Shown here piece by piece: positions 24,442-32,370 of a stretch of DNA of 64,000 nt; position 1 is the first letter of the stretch; every line of letters begins with the position of its first letter. The translations under genes were made by a program, and so were the position numbers. The notes beneath the pieces are model-generated. The model was not told the origin of the DNA and did no database searches. It was given only the letters and a program-made list of their open reading frames with translations. Location: the NCBI GenBank assembly GCA_045542735.1, contig JAZQLQ010000018.1, positions 1 through 64,000 on the forward strand. Direction: 5' to 3'. The stretch comes from UBA2882 sp045542735. Lineage in GTDB: Bacteria; Bacillota; Clostridia; Lachnospirales; Lachnospiraceae.

Positions 24442-25374
24442 GTGATTTACGATAATGTTCTTGATTGTATGGGAAGAACCCCCATTATCCGATTAAACAG
24501 AATGGTGCCGGAGGATTCGGCAGAGGTTTTGGTCAAATTTGAAGGCTTGAATGTAGGAGGTTCCATTAAGACAAGAACTGCTTACTATATGATTAAGCAG
24601 GCTGAAAAAGAAGGCAAGATTAATAAAGATACCATCATTGTAGAGCCTACCAGTGGTAATCAGGGTATTGGTCTGGCATTGGTTGGTGCAGTAAAAGGAT
24701 ATAAGACTGTGATTATCATGCCCGATTCTGTCAGTGAAGAGAGAAGAAAATTAGTGAGACATTATGGCGCTGAAGTGATTGTAGTACATGATGCGGGCAA
24801 TATCGGAGATGCTATTGAAGAGTGTACACAGATAGCCTTAAGGATGGCGGCAGAAAATCCCAATGTGTATGTACCGCAGCAGTTTGAAAATCCTGCCAAT
24901 CCTATGGTTCATCGTAGACATACTGCTTTGGAGATTATGGAGCAGGTGGCAGGTCCCATTGACGGATTTTGTTCCGGTATCGGTACAGGTGGTACCTTAA
25001 GTGGTAATGGAGAAGTATTGAAGGCGCACAATCCGGATATTACCATCTGGGCTGTAGAGCCGGAGAATGCAGCAATCCTTGCCGGAGGAACCATCGGTAC
25101 ACATTTACAGATGGGTATTGGTGATGGATTGATTCCTAAGAACCTTAATCAAAAAATATATGATGATATCTATGTAGTAAGTGATGAAGAGGCAATTCAG
25201 ACAGCCAGGGATTTGGCAAAGTTGGAAGGCTTGATGTGTGGTATTTCCAGTGGAACCAATGTGGCGGCAGCGCTTGCTATGGCAAAGAAATTAGGAAAGG
25301 GCAAAACTGTTGTGACAGTCCTGCCCGATACTGCAGAAAGATATTTCTCTACACCTCTGTTTGATGGAGAGTAG
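24442..25374 (+). CDS. cysK: Cysteine synthase-family PLP enzyme
   Basis: Beta-family PLP enzyme, probably forming cysteine from O-acetylserine and sulfide. The PLP lysine is K43 in GGSIKTRTAYYM. The substrate loop reads TSGNQG (70-75) where classical CysK has TSGNTG, and the lysine motif has KTR rather than KDR. The phosphate-binding glycine loop GIGTGGTLSGNG is intact. At 310 residues it is standard length. GTG start at 24442, with AAAAGGAG upstream. Its 3' end overlaps the convergent lysR gene by 26 bases. A related beta-replacement reaction cannot be excluded. Confidence 0.82.
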   Translation: MIYDNVLDCMGRTPIIRLNRMVPEDSAEVLVKFEGLNVGGSIKTRTAYYMIKQAEKEGKINKDTIIVEPTSGNQGIGLALVGAVKGYKTVIIMPDSVSEERRKLVRHYGAEVIVVHDAGNIGDAIEECTQIALRMAAENPNVYVPQQFENPANPMVHRRHTALEIMEQVAGPIDGFCSGIGTGGTLSGNGEVLKAHNPDITIWAVEPENAAILAGGTIGTHLQMGIGDGLIPKNLNQKIYDDIYVVSDEEAIQTARDLAKLEGLMCGISSGTNVAAALAMAKKLGKGKTVVTVLPDTAERYFSTPLFDGE

Positions 25375-26266
25375 ATTTACTTTGGATGAAATCTATGAAT
25401 TTTTTCATGGCATCCGACATAGGGACATCTTCGCGATATGCAAATCCCACCTTACGCTTAGGAATGGTACGTTTAAAGGTTAATTCTTTGAACGTACCGT
25501 TTTTTATGTCGTCCTTTACAAAATCACGGATAACACAGGCAATACCAAGATCGATTTTTGCCAGCTCGATTAAAAGATCCATGGTGTTGATTTCCAGGAT
25601 GTTATTCATGGTAATCTGATGAGCGGCTAAATAATTGTCTACAAATTTTCTGGATATATTTTCTTTATTCAACATCATAAAGTTAGCATTCGCCAGCAAA
25701 GAAGTCTTCGTGCCGTTTTCGCGGATGCGGAGATTTTTTAAGTAAGTATCTGTAGCGACAAATGTATCCTGTATTTCACATATGGGTTCATAATGAAGAG
25801 AATCAGTATTGGTGGGGATTCCAACAAGTCCGATTTCAGTTGTGCCGTTTTCAATATCACGGATGGTTTCCGTGGAAGGATGGCAGGTGATGGATATGGT
25901 GATATGAGGATTCTCCTTGATAAATTCTTTTAAATATGGCAATAAAATATACTTACACAAAGTGATGCTGACACCGATGGATAAATGGGATACACCCAAA
26001 CGTGATATTTTGCGCAATTGTTCTTCGCCGTTGTGGATGGAAGTAAAAGCATTGCGTACCTGCTCATACAAAATAGTGCCTTCTTCAGTCAATGTCACAC
26101 CGCGGGAACTGCGGATAAATAAGGTGGTCTCCAGATTATTTTCTAATTTGGAAATAGCCTTACTGATAGCCGGTTGGCTGATATACAATTCCTTGGCTGC
26201 CAATGAGATATTTTTGTTCTTGGCAACGGTATAAAAGATGTGATATAGGTTTAAATTGTTTTCCAT
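25349..26266 (-). CDS. LysR-family transcriptional regulator
   Basis: A 305-residue regulator: winged helix-turn-helix (about 4-62; SLAAKELYISQPAISKAISKLE) and a periplasmic-binding-protein-like effector domain (about 90-295). The ATG at 26266 follows AGGAGACC on the minus strand; the longer frame upstream has no ribosome site. It diverges from leuC across 191 bases containing dyads, so control of leuCD is likely, perhaps by a branched-chain intermediate. A regulatory link to convergent cysK is an alternative, since CysB-type regulators are also LysR proteins. Confidence 0.9.
   Translation of the reverse strand: MENNLNLYHIFYTVAKNKNISLAAKELYISQPAISKAISKLENNLETTLFIRSSRGVTLTEEGTILYEQVRNAFTSIHNGEEQLRKISRLGVSHLSIGVSITLCKYILLPYLKEFIKENPHITISITCHPSTETIRDIENGTTEIGLVGIPTNTDSLHYEPICEIQDTFVATDTYLKNLRIRENGTKTSLLANANFMMLNKENISRKFVDNYLAAHQITMNNILEINTMDLLIELAKIDLGIACVIRDFVKDDIKNGTFKELTFKRTIPKRKVGFAYREDVPMSDAMKKFIDFIQSKSTLHQTEV
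25466..25505 (+). terminator. Terminator of cysK, embedded in the antisense lysR coding region
   Basis: GGTACGTTTAAAG (25466-25478) pairs with CTTTGAACGTACC (25486-25498), 13 bp with one G-T, loop of 7, then G and six Ts. It lies 92 bases past the cysK stop and inside lysR codons. Confidence 0.75.
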
Positions 26267-26350
26267 AAAACAGGTCTCCTCAAATCGTGAAATACATGGT
26301 AAAATAGCAAATGCATTGCTTGATTTAGCATAATGTACCATATAGATATA

Positions 26351-26424
26351 GTAGCATAACTACAAATTATAGTAAACATAAATAATATGTATTTTAATTA
26401 TGTTTATATCTATGGTAGTATAAT
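26351..26424 (+). promoter_or_regulatory. leuC promoter and LysR-type operator region
   Basis: TATAAT (26419-26424) is a perfect -10 without a good -35 at 17 bases, as at activator-dependent promoters. Just upstream, TAAACATAA (26373-26381) and TTATGTTTA (26398-26406) form a perfect 9-bp inverted repeat with a 16-base spacer, and GTAG-CATAA-CTAC lies at 26351-26363. The divergent LysR protein is the obvious candidate binder. Confidence 0.6.
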
Positions 26425-26457
26425 AAACAGGATTATAACGATTAGGAGGACTATGGA

Positions 26458-27720
26458 ATGGGAATGACAATGACACAAAAGATTCTTGCTGCTCATGCCG
26501 GACTTGATAAAGTAGAAGCCGGACAGTTAATCGAAGCAGATCTGGATCTTGTATTGGGAAATGATATTACCAGCCCTGTTGCCATTAAAGAAATGGAAAA
26601 AATGAAAGTTGACGGGGTTTTCGATAAGGATAAAATCGCATTGGTACCCGATCACTTTGTACCAAACAAGGATATTAAATCCGCACAGCACTGCAAATGT
26701 GTAAGAGAGTTTGCTTATAAAAATGAGATTACCAACTATTTTGAAGTTGGTCAGATGGGTATTGAGCATGCCCTGTTACCTGAAAAAGGTTTAACTGTAG
26801 CAGGTGATGTGATTATCGGTGCGGATTCCCATACATGTACATACGGAGCACTTGGTGCGTTTTCCACCGGTGTAGGAAGTACTGATATGGCTGCAGGTAT
26901 GGCAACCGGAAAAGCATGGTTTAAAGTACCCAGTGCTATTAAGTTCAACTTGGTAGGTGAGTTACCCCAGTGGGTAAGCGGTAAAGACTTAATCTTACAT
27001 ATCATTGGTATGATTGGTGTAGACGGAGCTCTTTACAAATCCATGGAATTTGTTGGAGAAGGTGTTAAGAGCCTTTCTATGGATGACCGTTTTACAGTTG
27101 CCAATATGGCAATCGAAGCAGGCGGAAAAAACGGTATTTTCCCTGTGGACGACCTTGCCATTGCATATATGGAAGAACATTCTACCAAGAAATATACCAT
27201 TTATGAAGCAGATGATGATGCAGTATATGATGAAGAGTATACCATTGATTTGAGTCAGTTAAGACCTACAATCGCATTCCCTCATTTGCCTGAAAATACA
27301 AAGACCATCGATGAGATTACTGAAGATATCAAGATTGATCAGGTAGTCATCGGTTCTTGTACAAATGGTCGTATTGATGACTTAAGATGTGCAGCGAAAG
27401 TATTGGAAGGCAGACATGTTGCTGAGGGTATGAGATGTATCATCATCCCTGCAACTCAGGCTATTTACTTACAGGCAATGGAAGAAGGTTTGTTAAAGAT
27501 CTTCATTGAAGCCGGAGCAGTTGTTTCCACACCCAGCTGTGGACCTTGTCTTGGCGGATACATGGGTATCTTAGCAGAAGGCGAGCGTTGTGTATCCACA
27601 ACCAACCGTAACTTCGTAGGACGTATGGGTCATGTGGACTCCGAGATTTATCTGGCAAGTCCCGCAGTAGCCGCAGCAAGTGCAGTGGCAGGTGTGATTT
27701 CCTGTCCTTGCAGATTATAG
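26458..27720 (+). CDS. leuC: 3-isopropylmalate dehydratase, large subunit
   Basis: Aconitase-family [4Fe-4S] enzyme isomerising 2- to 3-isopropylmalate in leucine synthesis. Cluster cysteines are in GSCTNGR and in TPSCGPCLGG. The 420-residue length and start MTQKILAAHAG match the short (archaeal/clostridial, HacA-like) LeuC class rather than the ~465-residue E. coli type. AGGAGG precedes the ATG at 26458; ATG 26464 is an alternative. leuD follows after 12 bases. Confidence 0.94.
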   Translation: MGMTMTQKILAAHAGLDKVEAGQLIEADLDLVLGNDITSPVAIKEMEKMKVDGVFDKDKIALVPDHFVPNKDIKSAQHCKCVREFAYKNEITNYFEVGQMGIEHALLPEKGLTVAGDVIIGADSHTCTYGALGAFSTGVGSTDMAAGMATGKAWFKVPSAIKFNLVGELPQWVSGKDLILHIIGMIGVDGALYKSMEFVGEGVKSLSMDDRFTVANMAIEAGGKNGIFPVDDLAIAYMEEHSTKKYTIYEADDDAVYDEEYTIDLSQLRPTIAFPHLPENTKTIDEITEDIKIDQVVIGSCTNGRIDDLRCAAKVLEGRHVAEGMRCIIIPATQAIYLQAMEEGLLKIFIEAGAVVSTPSCGPCLGGYMGILAEGERCVSTTNRNFVGRMGHVDSEIYLASPAVAAASAVAGVISCPCRL

Positions 27721-27732
27721 GAGGTGTGAAGC

Positions 27733-28221
27733 ATGGAAAACGCAAAAGGAATCGTATTTAAATATGGCGATAATGTAGATACTGACGTTATTATCCCCGC
27801 AAGATATCTCAATTCTTCCGATCCGGCAGAGCTTGCAACACACTGTATGGAAGATATTGACAAAGAGTTTGTAAATAAAGTAAATAAAGGTGACATTATG
27901 GTAGCAACCAAAAACTTTGGTTGTGGTTCTTCCAGAGAGCATGCACCTATCGCAATCAAAGCATCTGGCATCAGCTGTGTTATTGCTGAAACATTTGCCA
28001 GAATTTTTTACCGCAATGCCATCAATATTGGTCTTCCGATTATTGAATGTCCCGAAGCGGCAGCTGCCATTGAAGCAGGCGATGAAGTAGAAGTGGACTT
28101 TGATTCCGGTAAAATCTATGATTTAACAAAAGGAACCGAGTATCAGGGACAGGCGTTCCCTCCTTTTATGCAGAAAATCATAGATGCAGAAGGTTTGGTA
28201 AACTATATCAATGCAAAATAA
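27733..28221 (+). CDS. leuD: 3-isopropylmalate dehydratase, small subunit
   Basis: The 162-residue swivel domain completes the LeuCD dehydratase. GDNVDTDVIIPARYL at the start and the substrate-binding loop NFGCGSSREHAP are both present. Short length fits the class of its LeuC partner. TAGGAGGTG lies before the ATG. leuA and leuB are not in the window, so the leucine pathway is split across loci. Confidence 0.95.
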   Translation: MENAKGIVFKYGDNVDTDVIIPARYLNSSDPAELATHCMEDIDKEFVNKVNKGDIMVATKNFGCGSSREHAPIAIKASGISCVIAETFARIFYRNAINIGLPIIECPEAAAAIEAGDEVEVDFDSGKIYDLTKGTEYQGQAFPPFMQKIIDAEGLVNYINAK

Positions 28222-28263
28222 GGGTTTGGATTTTGCATATTTACATATGGTTTGTGATTGATG

Positions 28264-28294
28264 AAAGGTCGGCAGAGAAATCTGTCGACCTTTT
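28264..28294 (+). terminator. Intrinsic terminator of leuCD
   Basis: AAAGGTCGGCAG (28264-28275) pairs with CTGTCGACCTTT (28282-28293) with one G-T. The U-run is short (TTTT). Confidence 0.75.
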
Positions 28295-28392
28295 GCTATA
28301 TAAACGGTAAAAGATGTGGTAAAATGTTTAAAGAACACTGGCATCCGGCTAATATGTAGGATGTTATGAAAAGACGTCAGGAAGGAAATAAT

Positions 28393-29193
28393 ATGAATAT
28401 TAATGATTTTTATAATAAATTGAATGAATTATTCCAAGAAACGAAGGATTTAGGACAATTGGATGCCTATTTGTGTGAAAGTCTTGCAAAAGCAAGTGAA
28501 GAAAAAGATTACGGCTCTTATGTGACGATTGGGAATGAAATGATTGGTTTTTATCGTGGTACGGCTCAGTATGATAAATGTTTCCATATTTCTGAAGACA
28601 CATTGATGTTAATGGAAGAACTGCAACTGGATGACAGTGAACATTTTGCCACCACACTTTTGAATGTGGCGGCCGCATATTGTTCAGCCGGCAGAATCAA
28701 TGAGAGTCTTTCTTACTATGCAAGAGCTTTGCAGGTGTACGAACAGATATTAGAGCCTTTTGATAAGCGTTTTGCAGAGCTTTATAACAATATCAGTGTA
28801 TTGCTTGAACAATTAAATGATAATGAGAAATCTGTTCTGTTTGGAGAGCGTGCACTGGAAGTGATTATGAAATATCCGGAGGCTGTACAGGAGCAGGCGG
28901 CAATCCGGACAGGCCTTGCATTGTCCAAACTTAAGATTGGCGATGTAGACGCGGCGGAAGTATTGCTAAAAGAGGCAATAGGACAGTTTGAAGGTGTAGA
29001 AGGAGATAAAGCGTCTATGCATTATTTTGCGGCACTTAGCGGTATGGCAGAACTGTATTGCAAAAAGGCTGAGTATCAGCTTTCGGCAGAATATTATGAA
29101 AAAGCCGCATGGGAAATGAAACAAGCATATGGTGAAAACGAAAGCTATCAATTACTTATAAAAAATGCAGAGATTGTAAGACAATATTTATAG
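28393..29193 (+). CDS. Tetratricopeptide-repeat protein
   Basis: A 266-residue cytoplasmic protein made of helical TPR pairs: TLLNVAAAYCSAGRINESLSYYA, AELYNNISVLLEQLNDNEKSVLF, AALSGMAELYCKKAEYQLSAEYY. There is no enzymatic domain or signal peptide, so it is presumably a protein-binding scaffold. The ATG at 28393 follows GGAAGGAA; the in-frame ATG at 28366 lacks a site. Similar TPR proteins act as quorum or phosphatase regulators in Firmicutes, but nothing here supports that. Confidence 0.8.
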   Translation: MNINDFYNKLNELFQETKDLGQLDAYLCESLAKASEEKDYGSYVTIGNEMIGFYRGTAQYDKCFHISEDTLMLMEELQLDDSEHFATTLLNVAAAYCSAGRINESLSYYARALQVYEQILEPFDKRFAELYNNISVLLEQLNDNEKSVLFGERALEVIMKYPEAVQEQAAIRTGLALSKLKIGDVDAAEVLLKEAIGQFEGVEGDKASMHYFAALSGMAELYCKKAEYQLSAEYYEKAAWEMKQAYGENESYQLLIKNAEIVRQYL

Positions 29194-29260
29194 ACTTGAA
29201 ACATATGTTCGATTGTGATAGAATGGATCTGGAATAGAAAACTGGTAAAGAAGTAGTGAC

Positions 29261-29632
29261 ATGACACAGAAAAAACAGCGTATCAGAAGCATTGTGATTT
29301 TAATAATCTTTGTTGTTGCAGGCTTATTAGCATATGGGATATTGCATTCTGCCGATAGGGGGAGTTGGGCGGTGGTTACCGTTGATGGTAATCAATATCA
29401 GCGGATACCGCTAAGTGTTGACTCGGAGCAGACGATTCAGACGAAAAAGGGATATAATGTCATTTGTGTTACAGATGGACAAGTTTATGTAAAAGAAGCC
29501 GATTGTGCCAATCAGGTGTGTGTAAATACAGGTGAGATTTCAGTAAAAGGAGAAGTGATTGCCTGTTTGCCTCATGGACTTACGGTGACTGTTGAAGCGT
29601 CCGAAGGGGAGGTGGATACTGTTGCGTACTGA
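29261..29632 (+). CDS. NusG domain II-containing membrane-anchored protein
   Basis: A 123-residue protein with one N-terminal transmembrane helix (about 9-28) and an extracytoplasmic beta domain of the NusG_II type (SWAVVTVDGNQYQRIPLS through CANQVCVNTGEI to VIACLPHGLTV). Two conserved cysteines in DCANQVCV and one in IACLPH are typical of the family. Function unknown. The following Gx transporter gene overlaps it by 11 bases; this pairing is common in Clostridia and near genes for Rnf or FMN-binding proteins. Confidence 0.85.
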   Translation: MTQKKQRIRSIVILIIFVVAGLLAYGILHSADRGSWAVVTVDGNQYQRIPLSVDSEQTIQTKKGYNVICVTDGQVYVKEADCANQVCVNTGEISVKGEVIACLPHGLTVTVEASEGEVDTVAY

Positions 29633-30107
29633 GAAAGTAGCAAAGATGGGTCTGATACTGGCGTTAGGGATGATTTTATCTTATGTAGAAGTATTAATTC
29701 CCATTGCACCAACCATGCCGGGTGTAAAGATCGGCCTTTCCAATGCTTTAGTTCTTTTGTTGTTGTATAGTTATGGTATAGGATATGCGGCTATTTATCA
29801 AATGGCACGTATTGTATTGACAGCCATCTTGTTTGGCAATGTGTTTTCTGCTATTTATTCTTTGGCAGGAGCTACCGTAAGTTTGATTATTATGCTTTTC
29901 ATTAAGCGCTGTCAGTGGCTGGATATACCGGGGATTAGTATGCTGGGTGGTGTGTTCCATAATGTGGGTCAGCTTATAGTTGCATATTTCTTTGTGAGAA
30001 ATGGTGCTGTTACATGGTATTTACCGGTGCTTTTGATTGCAGGAGCAATCAGTGGGTATTTGATTGGATTATTAAGTGAATTGATATTAAAACGGAGATT
30101 ATTATGA
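29622..30107 (+). CDS. Gx transporter family protein (HepI-like membrane protein)
   Basis: A 161-residue integral membrane protein with about five helices, starting MGLILALGMILSYVEVLIPI with PGVKIGLSNALVLLLLY, the signature of the family annotated as heptaprenyl diphosphate synthase component I or Gx transporter. The TTG at 29622 is chosen because GGGGAGG lies 9 bases upstream; ATG 29646 is an alternative. The fold resembles ECF S components, so vitamin or precursor uptake is plausible but unproven. Its stop overlaps the ruvA start by 4 bases. Confidence 0.8.
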   Translation: MRTEKVAKMGLILALGMILSYVEVLIPIAPTMPGVKIGLSNALVLLLLYSYGIGYAAIYQMARIVLTAILFGNVFSAIYSLAGATVSLIIMLFIKRCQWLDIPGISMLGGVFHNVGQLIVAYFFVRNGAVTWYLPVLLIAGAISGYLIGLLSELILKRRLL

Positions 30108-30706
30108 TAGCATATTTGATTGGTACCGTTACCGAGGTTTCGGATGACAATATTATCGTAGAAAATAATCAGATGGGATTCAATGTGAGAGTGCCTTATG
30201 GTTATGTTTATAAAGTAGGTGGGGAAGTAAAGATACATACTTACACTTATGTAAAAGAAGATGCTTTTCAACTATTCGGCTTTGAAAGTAAGGATGAACT
30301 GGAACTGTTCAAAAAGCTGATTACTGTTAACGGCATCGGTCCCAAAGGTGCATTGGCCATTCTTTCTGTTATGACTGCCAATGATTTACGGTTTGCAATT
30401 TACAGTCAGGATGCATCGGCTATTGCAAAGGCACCGGGCATCGGTAAAAAGACGGCAGAGCGTGTGATTTTAGATTTAAAGGATAAAGTGAAGTTGTCTG
30501 ATATCAATGATATGCCAAGCCAGATTAGCGGTGTCAGTGCTGCAGCCATTGATCATTTGGATGAAGCGCGTAAAGATGCGGTAGATGCACTGGCTGCATT
30601 GGGCTATGGTGTCAGCGAAGCAGCCAAGGCAGTATCCAAGGTGGAGATATCAGAGGATACCACTGCCGAAGAGATTTTAAAGAAAGCATTGAAGTATTTG
30701 TTATAA
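30104..30706 (+). CDS. ruvA: Holliday junction DNA helicase subunit RuvA
   Basis: Tetrameric junction-binding partner of RuvB. The 200 residues have the OB-fold (MIAYLIGTVTEVSDDNIIVE), helix-hairpin-helix motifs (LITVNGIGPKGALAIL and IAKAPGIGKKTAERVIL) and the C-terminal three-helix RuvB-binding domain (ARKDAVDALAALGYGVSEA). The start overlaps the preceding gene (ATGA). ruvB follows after 61 bases. Confidence 0.97.
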   Translation: MIAYLIGTVTEVSDDNIIVENNQMGFNVRVPYGYVYKVGGEVKIHTYTYVKEDAFQLFGFESKDELELFKKLITVNGIGPKGALAILSVMTANDLRFAIYSQDASAIAKAPGIGKKTAERVILDLKDKVKLSDINDMPSQISGVSAAAIDHLDEARKDAVDALAALGYGVSEAAKAVSKVEISEDTTAEEILKKALKYLL

Positions 30707-30767
30707 ATTTATGTTGTATCAAAATGATTTATGTCATTTTATAAAGTGATAAAAGGAATCAATAAGC

Positions 30768-31772
30768 ATGGCACAGAGAATTATCGAGACTTCCATTACG
30801 GAAGAAGACAAAAAAATAGAAGGAACCCTTCGTCCGCAAAATATGGATGACTATATTGGTCAATCAAAGGCGAAGGAAACTTTGAAGATATATATTGAAG
30901 CGGCAAAACGTCGTAATGATCCATTGGATCATATTCTCTTTTATGGACCGCCCGGTCTTGGTAAGACGACCCTTGCAGGGGTGATTGCCAATGAGATGGG
31001 GACACATATGAAGGTCACCAGTGGGCCTGCTATTGAGAAACCGGGAGATATGGCGGCTATTCTCAGTGGATTATCTGACGGAGATGTGTTGTTTGTAGAT
31101 GAAATACATCGCTTAAACCGTCAGGTAGAAGAGGTTTTGTATCCTGCTATGGAGGATTATTGTATCGATATTATGATCGGTAAGGGACCGACGGCTAAGT
31201 CTATCCGTCTGGATTTACCCAAGTTTACCCTGATTGGGGCAACAACCAGGGCAGGACTTTTGACAGCACCATTAAGAGACCGTTTTGGTGTGATTCATCG
31301 TCTGGAGTTTTACAATATAGATGAGTTGGTACAGATTATTGAGCATTCGGCAGCGATTCTTGGAGTTGAGATAGACAAAGAAGGTGCTGTGGAGCTTGCC
31401 AGAAGAAGCCGTGGTACACCGAGACTTGCTAATCGGGTGTTAAAGCGTGTAAGGGATTTTGCAGAAGTTCGTTTTGATGGCGTTATTACAGAGAAAGTGG
31501 CGGTACAGGCCCTGGATTTATTGGACGTGGACAAGCTGGGACTTGACCATGTGGATCGCAATTTGTTGTTGACCATGATTGAGAAATTCGGTGGCGGACC
31601 GGTTGGACTGGATACTTTGGCGGCGGCAACAGGTGAAGATGCCGGTACTATTGAGGATGTGAATGAGCCTTACTTAATCAAAAACGGTTTGATTAACCGC
31701 ACACCCAGAGGACGTGTAGTGACAGATTTGGCATACTTACATTTTGGATTGTCGGTTCCGCAAACAAAATAG
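30768..31772 (+). CDS. ruvB: Holliday junction branch-migration ATPase RuvB
   Basis: Hexameric AAA+ motor that drives branch migration. In 334 residues: N-terminal LRPQNMDDYIGQ, Walker A FYGPPGLGKTTLA, Walker B VLFVDEIHRL, sensor 1 TLIGATTRAG, arginine finger region APLRDRFG, and winged helix with FGGGPVGLDTLAAATGE. AAAAGGAA precedes the ATG. RuvC is absent from Firmicutes of this kind; RecU (at 58165) is the likely resolvase. Confidence 0.98.
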   Translation: MAQRIIETSITEEDKKIEGTLRPQNMDDYIGQSKAKETLKIYIEAAKRRNDPLDHILFYGPPGLGKTTLAGVIANEMGTHMKVTSGPAIEKPGDMAAILSGLSDGDVLFVDEIHRLNRQVEEVLYPAMEDYCIDIMIGKGPTAKSIRLDLPKFTLIGATTRAGLLTAPLRDRFGVIHRLEFYNIDELVQIIEHSAAILGVEIDKEGAVELARRSRGTPRLANRVLKRVRDFAEVRFDGVITEKVAVQALDLLDVDKLGLDHVDRNLLLTMIEKFGGGPVGLDTLAAATGEDAGTIEDVNEPYLIKNGLINRTPRGRVVTDLAYLHFGLSVPQTK

Positions 31773-31804
31773 TCAATTTGTTTTATCTTTTTTGACCAAA
31801 ACGG

Positions 31805-31832
31805 TTGTTTTCTCGGAATGTTCTGATATAAT
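31805..31832 (+). promoter_or_regulatory. Sigma-A promoter of zapA
   Basis: TTGTTT (31805-31810), 16-base spacer, perfect TATAAT (31827-31832), leader of about 60 bases to the ATG at 31901. Confidence 0.6.
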
Positions 31833-31900
31833 ATATGTTGTATATGACTTGTGATGAGATTGGCACATCTTGTGCCGGAGATACAAGGGGAGAGTGTGTT

Positions 31901-32308
31901 ATGTCAGCAAAAACCGAAACAGAAGTTATGATTGGCGGCAAAGTATTTACTTTGAGCGGAAATGAAAGCGAAGAGTATTTACAGAGAGTGGCTATTTATA
32001 TTAATAATAAACTTGCAGAGTACAACAAGATTGAAGGATTTCGTAAGCAGTCGGTAGACTACAAAAATGTATTGTTGCAATTAAATATTGCAGATGATTA
32101 TTTTAAAGCGAAGAAGAAAGCGTCCAATTTAGAAGAAGAGTTGGAGCGTAAAGAAAAAGAGTTATATGATTTAAAGCATGAATTAATTGCAAATCAGATT
32201 AAACTTGAAAGTATGGAAAAGACCATGAAGTCCATGCAGGGTGAGATTAATGAGGGGACAAAGAGAATTGTCCGCTTAGAGGCTGAGTTAAAAGGTGCAA
32301 GCAAGTAA
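31901..32308 (+). CDS. zapA: Cell division protein ZapA-like
   Basis: The ATG at 31901 with AAGGGGAGAG upstream gives 135 residues. The N-terminal globular domain (TEVMIGGKVFTLSGNESEEY, then YINNKLAEY) matches ZapA, which bundles FtsZ filaments. A long coiled coil (about 70-130; EEELERKEKELYDLKHEL) follows. It ends in its own terminator, so it forms a single-gene unit between ruvAB and the U32 peptidase. Confidence 0.85.
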   Translation: MSAKTETEVMIGGKVFTLSGNESEEYLQRVAIYINNKLAEYNKIEGFRKQSVDYKNVLLQLNIADDYFKAKKKASNLEEELERKEKELYDLKHELIANQIKLESMEKTMKSMQGEINEGTKRIVRLEAELKGASK

Positions 32309-32317
32309 ATAAGAGTG

Positions 32318-32350
32318 GGTTGTTGTGATGTATATTACAACAGCCTTTTT
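32318..32350 (+). terminator. Intrinsic terminator of zapA
   Basis: GGTTGTTGT (32318-32326) pairs with ACAACAGCC (32336-32344) with one wobble, then TTTTTC. Confidence 0.8.
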
Positions 32351-32370
32351 CTTTAGAACGGGAGATTACA

